Origin: Bradyrhizobium sp. NFR13
GTDB taxonomy: Bacteria > Pseudomonadota > Alphaproteobacteria > Rhizobiales > Xanthobacteraceae
DNA: 64,000 bases
Assembly: GCF_900114605.1 (NCBI RefSeq)
Contig: NZ_FOTP01000001.1
Location: 1,364,001 to 1,428,000, forward strand
Direction of reading: 5' to 3'
A program made the position numbers and the translations under genes. Position 1 is the first letter of the stretch, and each line of letters opens with the position of its first letter. A model generated the notes under the pieces. The model was not told the DNA's origin. It saw nothing but the letters and a program-made list of their open reading frames with translations, and made no database searches. Positions 20,690-32,244 of this stretch are shown here, piece after piece.

Positions 20690-20719
20690 GCGCCGTTGCG
20701 AAAGCAGCGGCGCTTTTTT
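20690..20719 (+). terminator. intrinsic terminator of rho
   Basis: GCGCCGTTGC (20690-20699) pairs with GCAGCGGCGC (20704-20713), with one G-T pair, around a GAAA tetraloop, followed by six T. Confidence 0.93.
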
Positions 20720-20749
20720 GTGTCGGTTCTTTGTACTGGCCGTTGACTG

Positions 20750-20846
20750 TCATTCCGGGATGTACGGAGGTCGGCGAAGACGCCTGATGCACAGACCCGG
20801 AATCACGGATTGTCTTAAACATCTCGGGATTCTGGGTTCAGAATCC
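20750..20846. repeat. degenerate interspersed repeat between rho and mnmE
   Basis: Contains GTCATTCCGGGATG, then GACCCGGAATC (20794-20804) facing GATTCTGGGTTC (20828-20839) in inverted order. These phrases recur in intergenic palindromes of Bradyrhizobium-like genomes. The copy is imperfect. It also must carry or flank the mnmE promoter. Confidence 0.5.
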
Positions 20847-20882
20847 CCATTGCATCGCATCGCCCCCATCGGCAAATAGGCG

Positions 20883-22217
20883 ATGCATCCACGCGACCAG
20901 ACGATCTACGCTTTGTCCTCCGGCCGCCCGCCGACGGCGATTGCGATTGTCCGCGTGTCAGGTTCTCAGGCAGGTGAGGCGCTGACGCGTCTGGCAAGGA
21001 AGCTGCCGGCACCGCGGATGGCCACCCATGTTCTCCTCTCGGATGACCGGCTCGGCCCGATCGACGATGCGGTGGTGCTGTGGTTTCCGGGGCCAGCGAG
21101 CGCGACCGGCGAGGACGTTGCCGAATTTCATATTCATGGCGGGCGCGCGGTATTGGCTTCTTTGTTTGAGGCCCTGGGCGCCATCGACGACTTACGGCCG
21201 GCGGAGCCCGGCGAATTCACGCGCCGCGCGTTCGAGAACGGCAAGCTCGACCTGACCGAGGCGGAAGGCCTCGACGATCTGATTCACGCGGACACTGACC
21301 GGCAGCGGCGTCAGGCGCTGCGGCAGCTCAAGGGACTGCTCGGCGACAAGGCGCGCAACTGGCGACAGCAGATCATCGAGGCGCTGGCCCTGGTCGAAGT
21401 CGGCATCGATTTTTCTGACGAAGGCGACGTATCCGCCGAATTGCTGGCGCCGGCTTTGGCGAAAGCATCGGCGCTGCATCGGGAGATCGAGGAGGTGCTG
21501 GCGGCGCATGGTCGAAGCGAGCGGTTGCGCGACGGTCTGGTGGTGGCCATCGCGGGTCAGCCTAATGTCGGCAAATCGACGCTGATGAATCAGCTCGCCC
21601 GGCGCGATGTCGCAATCGTATCACCGCATGCGGGCACCACCCGGGACGTCATCGAGGTGCAGCTCGATCTCGACGGTTATCCGGTGACGATCATCGATAC
21701 CGCCGGCATTCGCGAGACGGCTGATCCGGTGGAGGGGGAGGGCGTGCGCCGGGCGCGGGCTCGGGCGGCCGAAGCGGATCTGGTGCTATGGCTGGTCGAC
21801 TCCGGCGCGGAGGCGTCCAATCCGGGGCAATGGTTGGCGGAATCTGAAACGCCGGTCTGGGTGGTCCGGAACAAGGTCGATCTGATCCAGGGTGCGTCGG
21901 CCGGGCCAGACTTGTTGATCGCGATCTCTGCAGAGCGCGGCGATGGCCTCGCACGACTGTTGGCCCTGCTGATCGATTTCGCCGGTCGGTACTTCGGGAG
22001 CGGAGAGGCCGGGCTGATTACCCGGGAGCGGCAACGTCTTTTGCTGCGCAGCACGTCGGATTTGCTGCAGCATGCTGCAGCATCGGCTGAGCAAGGCGAA
22101 GAATTCGTTGCCGAGGATATGCGTGCTGCAGCGCAGCAATTGGGACGATTGCTTGGGCGTGTTGATGTAGAGGATATCCTCGATAGCATCTTTCGGGACT
22201 TTTGTATAGGTAAGTAA
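20883..22217 (+). CDS. mnmE: tRNA modification GTPase MnmE
   Basis: 444 residues. With MnmG it makes the 5-carboxymethylaminomethyl group on wobble uridine 34. The N-terminal THF-binding domain begins [23 protein letters not shown]. The inserted G domain has G1 GQPNVGKST, switch DTAGIRET and NKVD. The C-terminus ends CIGK, the conserved catalytic-cysteine motif. It starts 6 codons into a typical [11 protein letters not shown]-terminus. The mnmG gene follows after a 294-bp, AT-rich, parS-bearing gap. Confidence 0.97.
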   Translation: MHPRDQTIYALSSGRPPTAIAIVRVSGSQAGEALTRLARKLPAPRMATHVLLSDDRLGPIDDAVVLWFPGPASATGEDVAEFHIHGGRAVLASLFEALGAIDDLRPAEPGEFTRRAFENGKLDLTEAEGLDDLIHADTDRQRRQALRQLKGLLGDKARNWRQQIIEALALVEVGIDFSDEGDVSAELLAPALAKASALHREIEEVLAAHGRSERLRDGLVVAIAGQPNVGKSTLMNQLARRDVAIVSPHAGTTRDVIEVQLDLDGYPVTIIDTAGIRETADPVEGEGVRRARARAAEADLVLWLVDSGAEASNPGQWLAESETPVWVVRNKVDLIQGASAGPDLLIAISAERGDGLARLLALLIDFAGRYFGSGEAGLITRERQRLLLRSTSDLLQHAAASAEQGEEFVAEDMRAAAQQLGRLLGRVDVEDILDSIFRDFCIGK

Positions 22218-22260
22218 TATTTCTTTGTTCATTATTTAATGAAGTGAATATTGAATCAAA
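22211..22260. other. AT-rich island with a 14-bp palindrome upstream of the parS sites
   Basis: These 50 bp contain only 9 G or C. They include TCATTATTTAATGA (22229-22242), two 6-bp inverted arms around TT. The mnmE stop is just inside. No DnaA-box match was seen in it. It may be the mnmG promoter region or a melting element; the role is unknown. Confidence 0.45.
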
Positions 22261-22395
22261 TCGGGCGTGGAACTCTCGGTAAAAGTATAGAGATTTCAGC
22301 TATTGAAGCAATCCAGAAGGCCGGGTAGCTGATTTGCAAAAGACAGGACTGCTTCGTTGCAATATGCCCTTCGCAATGATGGCCGAGGAAGAATG

Positions 22396-22411
22396 TGTTT
22401 CACGTGAAACA
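22396..22411. other. parS site 1
   Basis: Perfect 16-bp palindrome TGTTTCACGTGAAACA, matching the bacterial ParB-binding consensus TGTTNCACGTGAAACA. Located between mnmE and mnmG, about 3.6 kb upstream of parA. Confidence 0.95.
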
Positions 22412-22441
22412 GTCCGGCCTCCATTCTTTCAAAGACACTAT

Positions 22442-22457
22442 TGTTTCACGTGAAACA
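22442..22457. other. parS site 2
   Basis: A second perfect copy of TGTTTCACGTGAAACA, 46 bp after site 1 (start to start), still upstream of the mnmG start. Confidence 0.95.
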
Positions 22458-22511
22458 GTGCCTGTGGATTTCTCTTCAATCCCGGCGGCACCCGCGCTAG
22501 AAGCTGCGGCC

Positions 22512-24383
22512 ATGCAGGACAATTTTGACGTCATCGTAATCGGGGGAGGCCATGCCGGCTGCGAGGCCGCGGCTGGTGCAGCGCGCATGGGCGCGCTGAC
22601 GGCACTGGTCACGCACCAGTTCGCGACTATTGGCGCGATGTCCTGCAACCCCGCCATCGGCGGTCTGGGCAAGGGTCATCTCGTTCGCGAGGTCGATGCG
22701 CTGGACGGGTTGATGGGGCGCGTCGCCGATGCCGCCGGCATCCAGTTCCGCATGCTCAACCGCAAGAAGGGTCCGGCCGTTCGTGGCCCACGTACCCAGG
22801 CGGACCGCAAGCTTTACGCTGCAGCGATGCAGGCGGCGATCGTCGCGACCGAGAATCTGAGTGTGATCGAAGGCGAGGCCGACGACCTGCTGATGTCAAA
22901 CGGCCGGGTCACCGGCATCCGTCTTGCCGATGGCCGCGAACTCGCTGCCGGATCGGTGGTCATCACCACTGGGACGTTTCTGCGCGGCCTGATCCATCTC
23001 GGCGAGAAGAACTGGCCCGCTGGCCGGATCGATGAAGCTCCCGCACTCGGCCTGTCCAAGGCGTTCGAGCGCGTCGGTTTTACCCTCGGACGGCTCAAGA
23101 CCGGTACGCCACCGCGGCTCGATGGGACCACCATCGACTGGGCGGGGGTAGAGATGCAGTCCGCCGACGATCCGCTGGAGCCGTTCTCGGTCATGACCGA
23201 GCGGATCACCAATCCGCAGATTCAGTGCGGCATCACGCGCACCACACCGGCGACCCATGAGGTGATCCGGGCCAATGTGCATCGCTCGCCGATGTATTCC
23301 GGCCAGATCAAGAGCTCAGGGCCGCGCTATTGCCCGTCCATCGAGGACAAGATCGTCCGCTTTGGCGATCGCGATGGTCACCAGATCTTCCTGGAGCCGG
23401 AAGGCCTAGATGACTCCACGGTCTATCCCAACGGCATCTCTACCTCACTGCCCGAGGAGGTTCAGGCTGCGATCCTGGCGTCGATCCCCGGTCTCGAGCG
23501 GGTCCGCATGGTCCGCCCGGGTTATGCGATCGAATATGACCACGTCGATCCCCGCGAACTCGATCCGACGCTGCAAACCAAGCGCGTCCCTGGCCTGTTT
23601 CTGGCCGGGCAGATCAATGGCACCACAGGATACGAAGAAGCCGCCGCCCAGGGTCTCGTCGCCGGTCTGAATGCGGCTTTGGTGGCGAGCGGTAGCCAGT
23701 TGACCGTATTCGATCGCGCCGATGGCTATCTCGGCGTGATGATCGACGATCTGGTCACCCGCGGGATTACCGAGCCCTATCGGATGTTCACTTCGCGGGC
23801 CGAATATCGTCTCACGCTGCGTGCCGACAACGCCGATCAGCGCCTGACCGACAAGGGTATCAGCCTGGGATGTGTCGGCAGCGCTCGTTCGGTCCGGCAT
23901 GGCGCCAAGATGGAAGCCCTCACCGTCGGTAAGGCCCTGACCCAGGCGCTGTCGATCACTCCTAACGGGGCGGCGAAGCATGGTCTGGTGCTCAATCACG
24001 ACGGTCAGCGTCGCTCTGCCTTCGATCTCCTGTCCTACCCAGAGACCGAATGGGCCACCGTGATCCGGATCTGGCCGGAATTATCGGCCATTGACCCAGC
24101 GATCGGCACCCATATCGAGATCGATGCCAAATATGATGTCTATCTGAAGCGTCAGACCGCGGATGTGGAGGCTTTTCGCCGTGACGAGGGTCTCTCGCTG
24201 GTGGATGTCGACTATGATGCGGTCCCCGGACTGTCCAATGAGGCCCGGGCGAAGCTCAAGGCAGCGCTTCCTCACACTGTGGGGCAGGCGGGACGTCTGG
24301 ATGGTATGACTCCGGCCGCATTGGCCATTCTCGCGGCCTATCTCCGCCGCGAAGCACGCAAGCCGAAGGCTGCTTTGGCCTAG
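22512..24383 (+). CDS. mnmG: tRNA uridine 5-carboxymethylaminomethyl modification enzyme MnmG (GidA)
   Basis: 623 residues from ATG 22512. It is the FAD- and NADH-dependent partner of MnmE. The FAD-binding start is [22 protein letters not shown], followed by [26 protein letters not shown] and [21 protein letters not shown]. An in-frame GTG at 22395 would add 39 residues translated from the two parS sites; these show no family similarity, so I reject that start. A parS site follows the stop by 5 bp. Confidence 0.96.
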   Translation: MQDNFDVIVIGGGHAGCEAAAGAARMGALTALVTHQFATIGAMSCNPAIGGLGKGHLVREVDALDGLMGRVADAAGIQFRMLNRKKGPAVRGPRTQADRKLYAAAMQAAIVATENLSVIEGEADDLLMSNGRVTGIRLADGRELAAGSVVITTGTFLRGLIHLGEKNWPAGRIDEAPALGLSKAFERVGFTLGRLKTGTPPRLDGTTIDWAGVEMQSADDPLEPFSVMTERITNPQIQCGITRTTPATHEVIRANVHRSPMYSGQIKSSGPRYCPSIEDKIVRFGDRDGHQIFLEPEGLDDSTVYPNGISTSLPEEVQAAILASIPGLERVRMVRPGYAIEYDHVDPRELDPTLQTKRVPGLFLAGQINGTTGYEEAAAQGLVAGLNAALVASGSQLTVFDRADGYLGVMIDDLVTRGITEPYRMFTSRAEYRLTLRADNADQRLTDKGISLGCVGSARSVRHGAKMEALTVGKALTQALSITPNGAAKHGLVLNHDGQRRSAFDLLSYPETEWATVIRIWPELSAIDPAIGTHIEIDAKYDVYLKRQTADVEAFRRDEGLSLVDVDYDAVPGLSNEARAKLKAALPHTVGQAGRLDGMTPAALAILAAYLRREARKPKAALA

Positions 24384-24388
24384 TTGGT

Positions 24389-24404
24389 TGTTTCACGTGA
24401 AACA
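24389..24404. other. parS site 3
   Basis: Perfect TGTTTCACGTGAAACA, 5 bp after the mnmG stop and just beyond the stop of the convergent small membrane protein gene. Confidence 0.95.
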
Positions 24405-24415
24405 GGAAGCCGAAA

Positions 24416-24610
24416 TCAACGCGGCTCCGTTGAAGATGGCTTCGCTGGCCGGCGGGGCCAGAAGGCAATAGCTGCGACGGCCACCGTAAAGAGGATCACG
24501 GCGACGATCGTCTGGACCACATCGAAATTGAGTGCGTCACGCGAGACGAACAGCGCCGTGATGGGTGCCGCCAGCATCAGGAAAAGCCGTACGATCACAC
24601 TCATGGTCAT
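24416..24610 (-). CDS. small two-helix membrane protein of unknown function
   Basis: 64 residues from ATG 24610, which has a strong ribosome-binding site (TTGGAGG) 5 bp upstream; a second ATG lies two codons in. Two hydrophobic helices (about residues 4-20 and 29-50) are separated by a short loop with VSRDALNFD, and the C-terminus is basic and Pro-rich (WPRRPAKPSSTEPR). I do not recognise a family. It lies antisense between mnmG and rsmG, inside the parS cluster, and the neighbouring DUF4269 gene runs in the same direction upstream. Confidence 0.7.
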   Translation of the reverse strand: MTMSVIVRLFLMLAAPITALFVSRDALNFDVVQTIVAVILFTVAVAAIAFWPRRPAKPSSTEPR

Positions 24611-24689
24611 CTGCCTCCAACGATGATTCATTGGAGGCCGGACTCGTCCTGCTCGCATTGATCCTGGTCAACTCACTGTCCTGAATCCT

Positions 24690-25223
24690 CTATACTGCAA
24701 ACCTTTGCGCCCTCAGGGCGGCATTCAGCTGGTTATCAGAGGTGCTGAACAGGTCGTACAGGACGGCGTAAGGATCGCCTTCAAGCTTGAGAGCACGCGC
24801 AAAGGCAGGCTCCGTCTTTACTCCTCCGGCCCGTAACGCGCAGATGGCGGTGTGGAAGGCGGGTGCGCCCAGGGTCAGCAGTCGCTTCTCGACCTCGAAG
24901 TGCCGCCAGCCAGCTTGATCCTGTACGGGAGTCGAGCTGACAAAGATCTCGAACGGCCATCCATACGCTTCGAATGTCGCGATCACCGGTCGGCCTTTGG
25001 CCGACCATTGATAGATGGCAAAGCTTTCGGACTCGCCGAAGTGCTTCCAAACAAGTTCAACAGCCGCGGCCAGGTCGGCGGCGCAACAGACGATATCGAT
25101 GTCACTGTCGGGCCGGGCGACGCCGAGCGGCAGTGTGCCGACCACATGCGGGTCGAACGGCGCGAGGACGCCGAGCAGGCCGGTGCGTCGAAGGGCTTCC
25201 TGATAGGTCGGTCGTTCATTCAT
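24690..25223 (-). CDS. DUF4269 nucleotidyltransferase-like protein
   Basis: 177 residues from ATG 25223 (MNERPTYQEALRRTG). The segment GTLPLGVARPDSDIDIVC has the G-[ST]-x(n)-D-x-D pattern of the nucleotidyltransferase fold, matching DUF4269. The rest includes RPVIATFEAYGWPFEIFVSS, which could supply the third acidic residue. No activity is established for the family; its fold is also found in minimal nucleotidyltransferases of toxin-antitoxin and tRNA-handling systems, but no HEPN partner is present. It is inserted, on the opposite strand, between mnmG and rsmG. Confidence 0.7.
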   Translation of the reverse strand: MNERPTYQEALRRTGLLGVLAPFDPHVVGTLPLGVARPDSDIDIVCCAADLAAAVELVWKHFGESESFAIYQWSAKGRPVIATFEAYGWPFEIFVSSTPVQDQAGWRHFEVEKRLLTLGAPAFHTAICALRAGGVKTEPAFARALKLEGDPYAVLYDLFSTSDNQLNAALRAQRFAV

Positions 25224-25325
25224 CGGCAATTCCCGCCCGGATTTGTCGTCTCGCTCCGGCAATTCGATAGCGACACAAATGGACTCAGAGTATGGATGGG
25301 TCCCAACAGCTTTTCAGACAATCCA

Positions 25326-26036
25326 ATGGCTCAACGATCCCAGCAAGCAGCTCCCACACCCCGGCTCGATGCCGACAAGGCTGCGGCCTTGCGGCTGACA
25401 CCTGTTTCACGTGAAACGGAGGGCAGGCTCGATCGCTATGTCGACCTGCTGCTGCAATGGCAGGCCAAGACCAATCTGATTTCGCCCGCGACGCTTCCAA
25501 ATCTCTGGACGCGCCATATCTCGGATTCGCTGCAGCTTCTGAACCTCGCGCCGGATGCAAAGATCTGGCTCGACTTCGGCAGCGGCGGAGGCTTCCCCGG
25601 TGTGGTTCTGGCCTGTGCCATGGGTGACGTTGCAGGTGGACATGTTCATCTCGTCGAGCGCAACGCCAAGAAGGCGGCGTTCCTGCGCGAAGCGCTGCGC
25701 GTGACGCAAGCCCCAGGCACAATTCATCTGGCTGACATCGGGGATAATGTGGATAGATTTCCCGAACGCGTCGATTGCATCACCGCACGTGCTGTTGCCT
25801 CGTTACATATCGTCATCGGTTTCGCCGAGCCCCTGATGAAGCCGGGCACAAAAGCCTTATTTCTCAAGGGTCAAGATGTAGAATCGGAATTGACCGAAGC
25901 TACTAGATATTGGAATATAAGCCCGCGCCTGCATGCCAGCCTGACCGGCGGACAAGGCTGGATCGTCGAACTCGACCGGATCGAGCGACTGACCCCGTCC
26001 GCAAACCAAAATGGCCACGCCAATGACCGTAATTGA
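25326..26036 (+). CDS. rsmG: 16S rRNA (guanine-527-N7)-methyltransferase RsmG (GidB)
   Basis: 236 residues from ATG 25326; an in-frame ATG at 25296 is also possible and neither has a strong ribosome-binding site. It methylates G527 of 16S rRNA using SAM. SAM-binding motif is WLDFGSGGGFPGVVLA, then HLVERNAKKAAFLRE and CITARAVASL. The N-terminal VSRETEGRLDRYVDLLLQWQ is family-conserved, and its VSRET codons are the fourth parS site. Its end overlaps the parA start by 26 bp. Confidence 0.95.
   Translation: MAQRSQQAAPTPRLDADKAAALRLTPVSRETEGRLDRYVDLLLQWQAKTNLISPATLPNLWTRHISDSLQLLNLAPDAKIWLDFGSGGGFPGVVLACAMGDVAGGHVHLVERNAKKAAFLREALRVTQAPGTIHLADIGDNVDRFPERVDCITARAVASLHIVIGFAEPLMKPGTKALFLKGQDVESELTEATRYWNISPRLHASLTGGQGWIVELDRIERLTPSANQNGHANDRN
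25403..25418. other. parS site 4, inside rsmG
   Basis: TGTTTCACGTGAAACG, 15 of 16 bases to consensus (last base G). It encodes the VSRET residues of RsmG, so coding and ParB-binding constraints coincide. Confidence 0.85.
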
Positions 26037-26877
26037 TCAAGAATATCAAGAGGATACGTCAAATACGATGCCCGGACACCCGCGTATCCTGGCGCTGGCC
26101 AACCAGAAGGGTGGCGTCGGCAAGACCACCACCGCGATCAATCTCGGCACGGCACTGGCTGCCATCGGAGAGCGCGTGCTGATCGTCGATCTCGATCCGC
26201 AGGGCAATGCGTCCACTGGTCTCGGTATCGATCGTCGCAATCGCAACTGCTCGACCTATGACGTTCTGATTGGCGAAGCGCCGCTGCGCGATGCTGTCGT
26301 GGTCACCGCGGTGCCGCGTCTGCACATCGCTGCGTCGACCATGGACCTTTCGGGTCTCGAGCTCGAACTCGGTTCGGCCCGCGACCGCGCCTTCCGGCTG
26401 CGCGATGCCATCGGCGAATTGAACAACAATGTCTCGCCCGGCTCCGACTACACTTACGTGCTGATCGACTGCCCGCCGTCGCTCAATCTTCTTACGGTCA
26501 ATGCGATGGCCGCGTCGGATGCGATCCTGGTGCCGCTGCAGTGTGAGTTCTTCGCGCTCGAAGGTCTGTCGCAATTACTGCAGACGGTAGAGCAGGTACG
26601 CTCGACGCTGAACCCGAACCTGTCGATTCATGGCATCGTGATGACCATGTTCGATGCGCGCAACAACCTGTCGAACCAGGTCGTTGCCGACGTGCGCGAA
26701 TTCATGGGCAGCAAGGTTTACGACACCATGATCCCGCGCAACGTCCGCATTTCGGAAGCGCCGTCCTACGGCAAGCCGGTGCTGGTCTATGATCTGAAGT
26801 GCTCGGGCTCCGAAGCCTATCTACGGCTCGCGACCGAAGTGATCCAGCGCGAGCGCGATCTGCGTACTGCTCACTGA
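26011..26877 (+). CDS. parA: chromosome partitioning ATPase ParA (Soj)
   Basis: 288 residues if started at ATG 26011; an internal ATG at 26068 (MPGHPRILALANQKGG) is an alternative that avoids the rsmG overlap. Deviant Walker A is NQKGGVGKTTTAINLG, switch I region LIVDLDPQGNASTGLG, and Walker B VLIDCPPSLNLLTVNA. ATP-bound dimers coat DNA and move ParB-parS complexes. It lacks the long N-terminal HTH of plasmid type Ia ParA, as expected of a chromosomal copy. parB follows after 90 bp. Confidence 0.97.
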   Translation: MATPMTVIDQEYQEDTSNTMPGHPRILALANQKGGVGKTTTAINLGTALAAIGERVLIVDLDPQGNASTGLGIDRRNRNCSTYDVLIGEAPLRDAVVVTAVPRLHIAASTMDLSGLELELGSARDRAFRLRDAIGELNNNVSPGSDYTYVLIDCPPSLNLLTVNAMAASDAILVPLQCEFFALEGLSQLLQTVEQVRSTLNPNLSIHGIVMTMFDARNNLSNQVVADVREFMGSKVYDTMIPRNVRISEAPSYGKPVLVYDLKCSGSEAYLRLATEVIQRERDLRTAH

Positions 26878-26967
26878 AATCTTGCGTAGATAGTTTTCGG
26901 GATGCGGTGAGCTTTGCGCCACCGGTTCTGCGGTCTGAATTTCTAGTTTGAGTACGGAGTAACCCGC

Positions 26968-27879
26968 ATGAGTTCGAAGGGATTGGCCATGGCCGATGAA
27001 GCGCGTTCGCGGTTGGGCCGCGGTCTTGCAAGTCTGATCGGCGATGTCGGCGGCGAAGCCGCGCATGTCGAGCGTCCTTCGCGTAACCAGCGCAAGGTGC
27101 CGATCGAATTCCTCAAGGCCAATCCGCGCAATCCGCGTCGGGCCTTTGCCGATGCTGAGCTCAGCGAACTCGCAGCGTCGATCAAGCAACATGGCGTGAT
27201 CCAGCCGATCGTGGTGCGTCCGGTGAAGGGCTCGAATGATCGCTTCGAGATCATCGCCGGCGAACGCCGCTGGCGTGCATCGCAGATCGCCGGTCTGCAT
27301 GAAGTGCCGATCGTGCCGCTCGACGTGACGGATTCGGCCGCGATGGAAATCGCGATCATCGAGAACGTCCAGCGCGAAGATCTCAATGCGATGGAAGAGG
27401 CACAGGGCTATCACGCGCTCGCCGAGACCTACAAACACAGCCAGGACGAGATCGCGAAAATCGTCGGCAAGAGCCGCAGCCATGTCGCCAACATGATGCG
27501 CCTCACCAAGCTGCCGGTGGACGTGCAGGATCTGATCGCGGCGGGCCAGTTGTCCAACGGTCACGCCCGCGCACTGATCAACCTGCCGGATGCGTCGAGC
27601 GCCGCGAAGCGGATCATTGCCGAAGGACTGAACGTTCGTCAGACCGAAGCACTCGCGCATGAAGAGGGTGTGCCCGAGCGCGCGCCGCAGAAACCGCGCT
27701 CGTCGTCACCCAAGGCGGCGAAGGATGCCGACACGATCGCACTGGAGAAGCGGGTTAGCGATGTGCTCGGGCTGAAGGTGTCGGTGGATCACCGCGATCC
27801 CGGCGGCACTGTGATCATCAAGTATCGTGATCTGGATCAGCTCGACGAAATTCTGAAGCGGCTGGATTCGGAGAGTTAA
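26968..27879 (+). CDS. parB: chromosome partitioning protein ParB (Spo0J)
   Basis: 303 residues. The N-terminus (RSRLGRGLASLIGD) is the ParA-stimulating region. CTP-binding motifs are VIQPIVVRPV, IIAGERRWRA and IENVQREDLNAMEEA; the HTH for parS is DEIAKIVGKSRSHVANMMRL. The C-terminal dimerisation domain follows a basic Ser/Pro/Lys linker (about 235-255). Its stop overlaps the convergent holA stop by 4 bp. The targets are presumably the four parS sites at 22.4-25.4 kb. Confidence 0.97.
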   Translation: MSSKGLAMADEARSRLGRGLASLIGDVGGEAAHVERPSRNQRKVPIEFLKANPRNPRRAFADAELSELAASIKQHGVIQPIVVRPVKGSNDRFEIIAGERRWRASQIAGLHEVPIVPLDVTDSAAMEIAIIENVQREDLNAMEEAQGYHALAETYKHSQDEIAKIVGKSRSHVANMMRLTKLPVDVQDLIAAGQLSNGHARALINLPDASSAAKRIIAEGLNVRQTEALAHEEGVPERAPQKPRSSSPKAAKDADTIALEKRVSDVLGLKVSVDHRDPGGTVIIKYRDLDQLDEILKRLDSES

Positions 27880-28904
27880 CCGCGCCGCCTTGCATTCACG
27901 GCAATCGACATCAACGCCCTCTGTGCGATCACCGCGCCGAGGGCGTTTTGCTTGCGCACGTCGAGAGCGGCGACGGCGAGCTGATCGATGATATTCACCA
28001 GTCGCTGCGCCGAGAAATTTCGCAACGCTGCTTCCACCGTTCCCTTGCGGGAAAAATGCAGCCGCGGAAATCCGCTCTCCACGGCAGCCGATGCCGAACT
28101 ACCAGCTTCGACCAACAGGCTGGCCTTGTGCAGCAAGGCGGCCTGACGCTGCGCGGCCATCATAATCATGCCAGGGTAAGTGCCTGCGATCATCGCCTTG
28201 TTGAACTCGACTTCCACTGCGGCAGGATTTCCAGCGAAGGCGCCATCGACGATCGGATCGATCTTCAGTTCGGACGCGTCGGCAACGACGGCCATCACAT
28301 CGTCGAGCGTGACCTCGCCGGTGCCATGCGCATAGAGCGTCAGCTTGCGGAGTTCGTTACGCGATGCCTGCCGGTCGCCACCAAGCAGCGACATCAGTGT
28401 GGCGCGCGCATCGGGCGCCATGCGGAGATTGGAAACACGCAGTTCTTCGTCGATCAACTTTGCGAGGTCGCGCTCGGTGTCCGGGTAACAGGCAATGGCC
28501 ACCGCGGCCTTCGCCTTCTCGCAGACCTTCCGCAAAGGCGATTCCGGTCTGAGCTCGCCGGCCTCGATCACGATGCGGCAGTCCTTGATGTCGGACTCGG
28601 CGAGCGTATCGACGCCGCTGGAAAAATTCTTCGAGCCCGCGCGCACACGGATGGCACGTCGGCCGCCGAACAGCGGCACCGTCATGGCTTCCTCGACGAG
28701 ACGCGACGGTTCGGCGGCAAGGTCGTCGCCGTCCATACGGACCAGCGAAAACGGATCGTTGGGATCGTCGACCGCGGACTTCATCAACGCGTCAGCGCGT
28801 TCGCGGACGAGTCCGGCATCAGCTCCGTAGAGCAGAATGATCGGCCGGCCGGCATCCGGCCTGGCCAGGAACGCGTCGATTTCTTTTCCGCGAAGCGCGA
28901 CCAC
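27876..28904 (-). CDS. holA: DNA polymerase III delta subunit (clamp loader)
   Basis: 342 residues. Delta opens the beta clamp within the clamp-loader complex. The frame shows the family N-terminus (ILLYGADAGLVRERADALMKS), AVALACY-like strand (AVAIACYPDTERDL), and LLGGDRQASRNELRKLTLY. It lies 9 bp downstream of lptE, and leuS-lptE-holA is a conserved bacterial order. Transcription converges on parB. Confidence 0.92.
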   Translation of the reverse strand: MVALRGKEIDAFLARPDAGRPIILLYGADAGLVRERADALMKSAVDDPNDPFSLVRMDGDDLAAEPSRLVEEAMTVPLFGGRRAIRVRAGSKNFSSGVDTLAESDIKDCRIVIEAGELRPESPLRKVCEKAKAAVAIACYPDTERDLAKLIDEELRVSNLRMAPDARATLMSLLGGDRQASRNELRKLTLYAHGTGEVTLDDVMAVVADASELKIDPIVDGAFAGNPAAVEVEFNKAMIAGTYPGMIMMAAQRQAALLHKASLLVEAGSSASAAVESGFPRLHFSRKGTVEAALRNFSAQRLVNIIDQLAVAALDVRKQNALGAVIAQRALMSIAVNARRRG

Positions 28905-28913
28905 GCGGCGTGC

Positions 28914-29451
28914 TTAGGTGCCGGCGTAGAAGAACGACGCCAGACGGGTGTTGATGTTGTCGGCGATCTCGCCGGCCGCGCGGTCCTCGGCATCGCGATA
29001 GGCGCGGGCGCGGGCGAAGCGCTGTAGCTGGCCGGGGATGTCATAGGTGACGCGGGAGAAGGTGCTGCCGGTCAGGACCTGTTTTCCGGTGGCGATCTCA
29101 ATCAGGCCATAGGTCGCGTCGATGCCGTAGTTTTCGCTGGTCGGCAGTGCGGTATTCGGGTCGACGATCAGCGAGGTCCGGCTCGGGTTGAAGCGGATCT
29201 TCAGCTGATAGGTCGGCGGCAGGCCGGTGGCGCTACCATACATCTTGAACATCAGCGCATTGCGGATGTTCACGCCGACGCGGGCTTGCGGTGACGCATT
29301 GGGATAGTCCAACGGCGGAACTTCCACACCCTGCAGTTTCTCGCGCAGGCCGGGTTTGCCATCATTGCGCTCGGCATACATCGGCTGGAAGCAGCCGGCC
29401 GTCAGCGCCGCCAGGGTGGCAACGACCATCAGCCGGGCGGCGATGCGGAAT

Positions 29452-29465
<14 letters not shown>
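28914..29465 (-). CDS. lptE: LPS-assembly lipoprotein LptE
   Basis: 183 residues. The signal peptide ends in lipobox LTAGC, so Cys25 is lipidated. The mature part has [28 protein letters not shown] and [30 protein letters not shown], typical of alphaproteobacterial LptE. It plugs the LptD barrel and helps insert lipopolysaccharide in the outer membrane. Its start overlaps the leuS stop by 14 bp. Confidence 0.9.
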
Positions 29466-32061
<2,596 letters not shown>

Positions 32062-32244
32062 GGTGCTTTTGAAATCCGCCGGCCGGTTCGAGCGCTTCTC
32101 AGATCATGGACGCGCGAACGAGGTCGCAAACCGGTGCTTGCTCGGGCTGAATTCGCGCTTGAGGCCGGGGACTAGGCCATAAAAGGCCGCGTTAGGTCAA
32201 TGGTTTAAGACGAGAAACGGCACCAGGGGCGGGTACCTGTCGTC

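Noticed and set aside
22395-22511. N-terminal extension of mnmG through two parS sites
   Set aside because: The added residues are translated parS palindromes and linker; the FAD motif begins right after ATG 22512.
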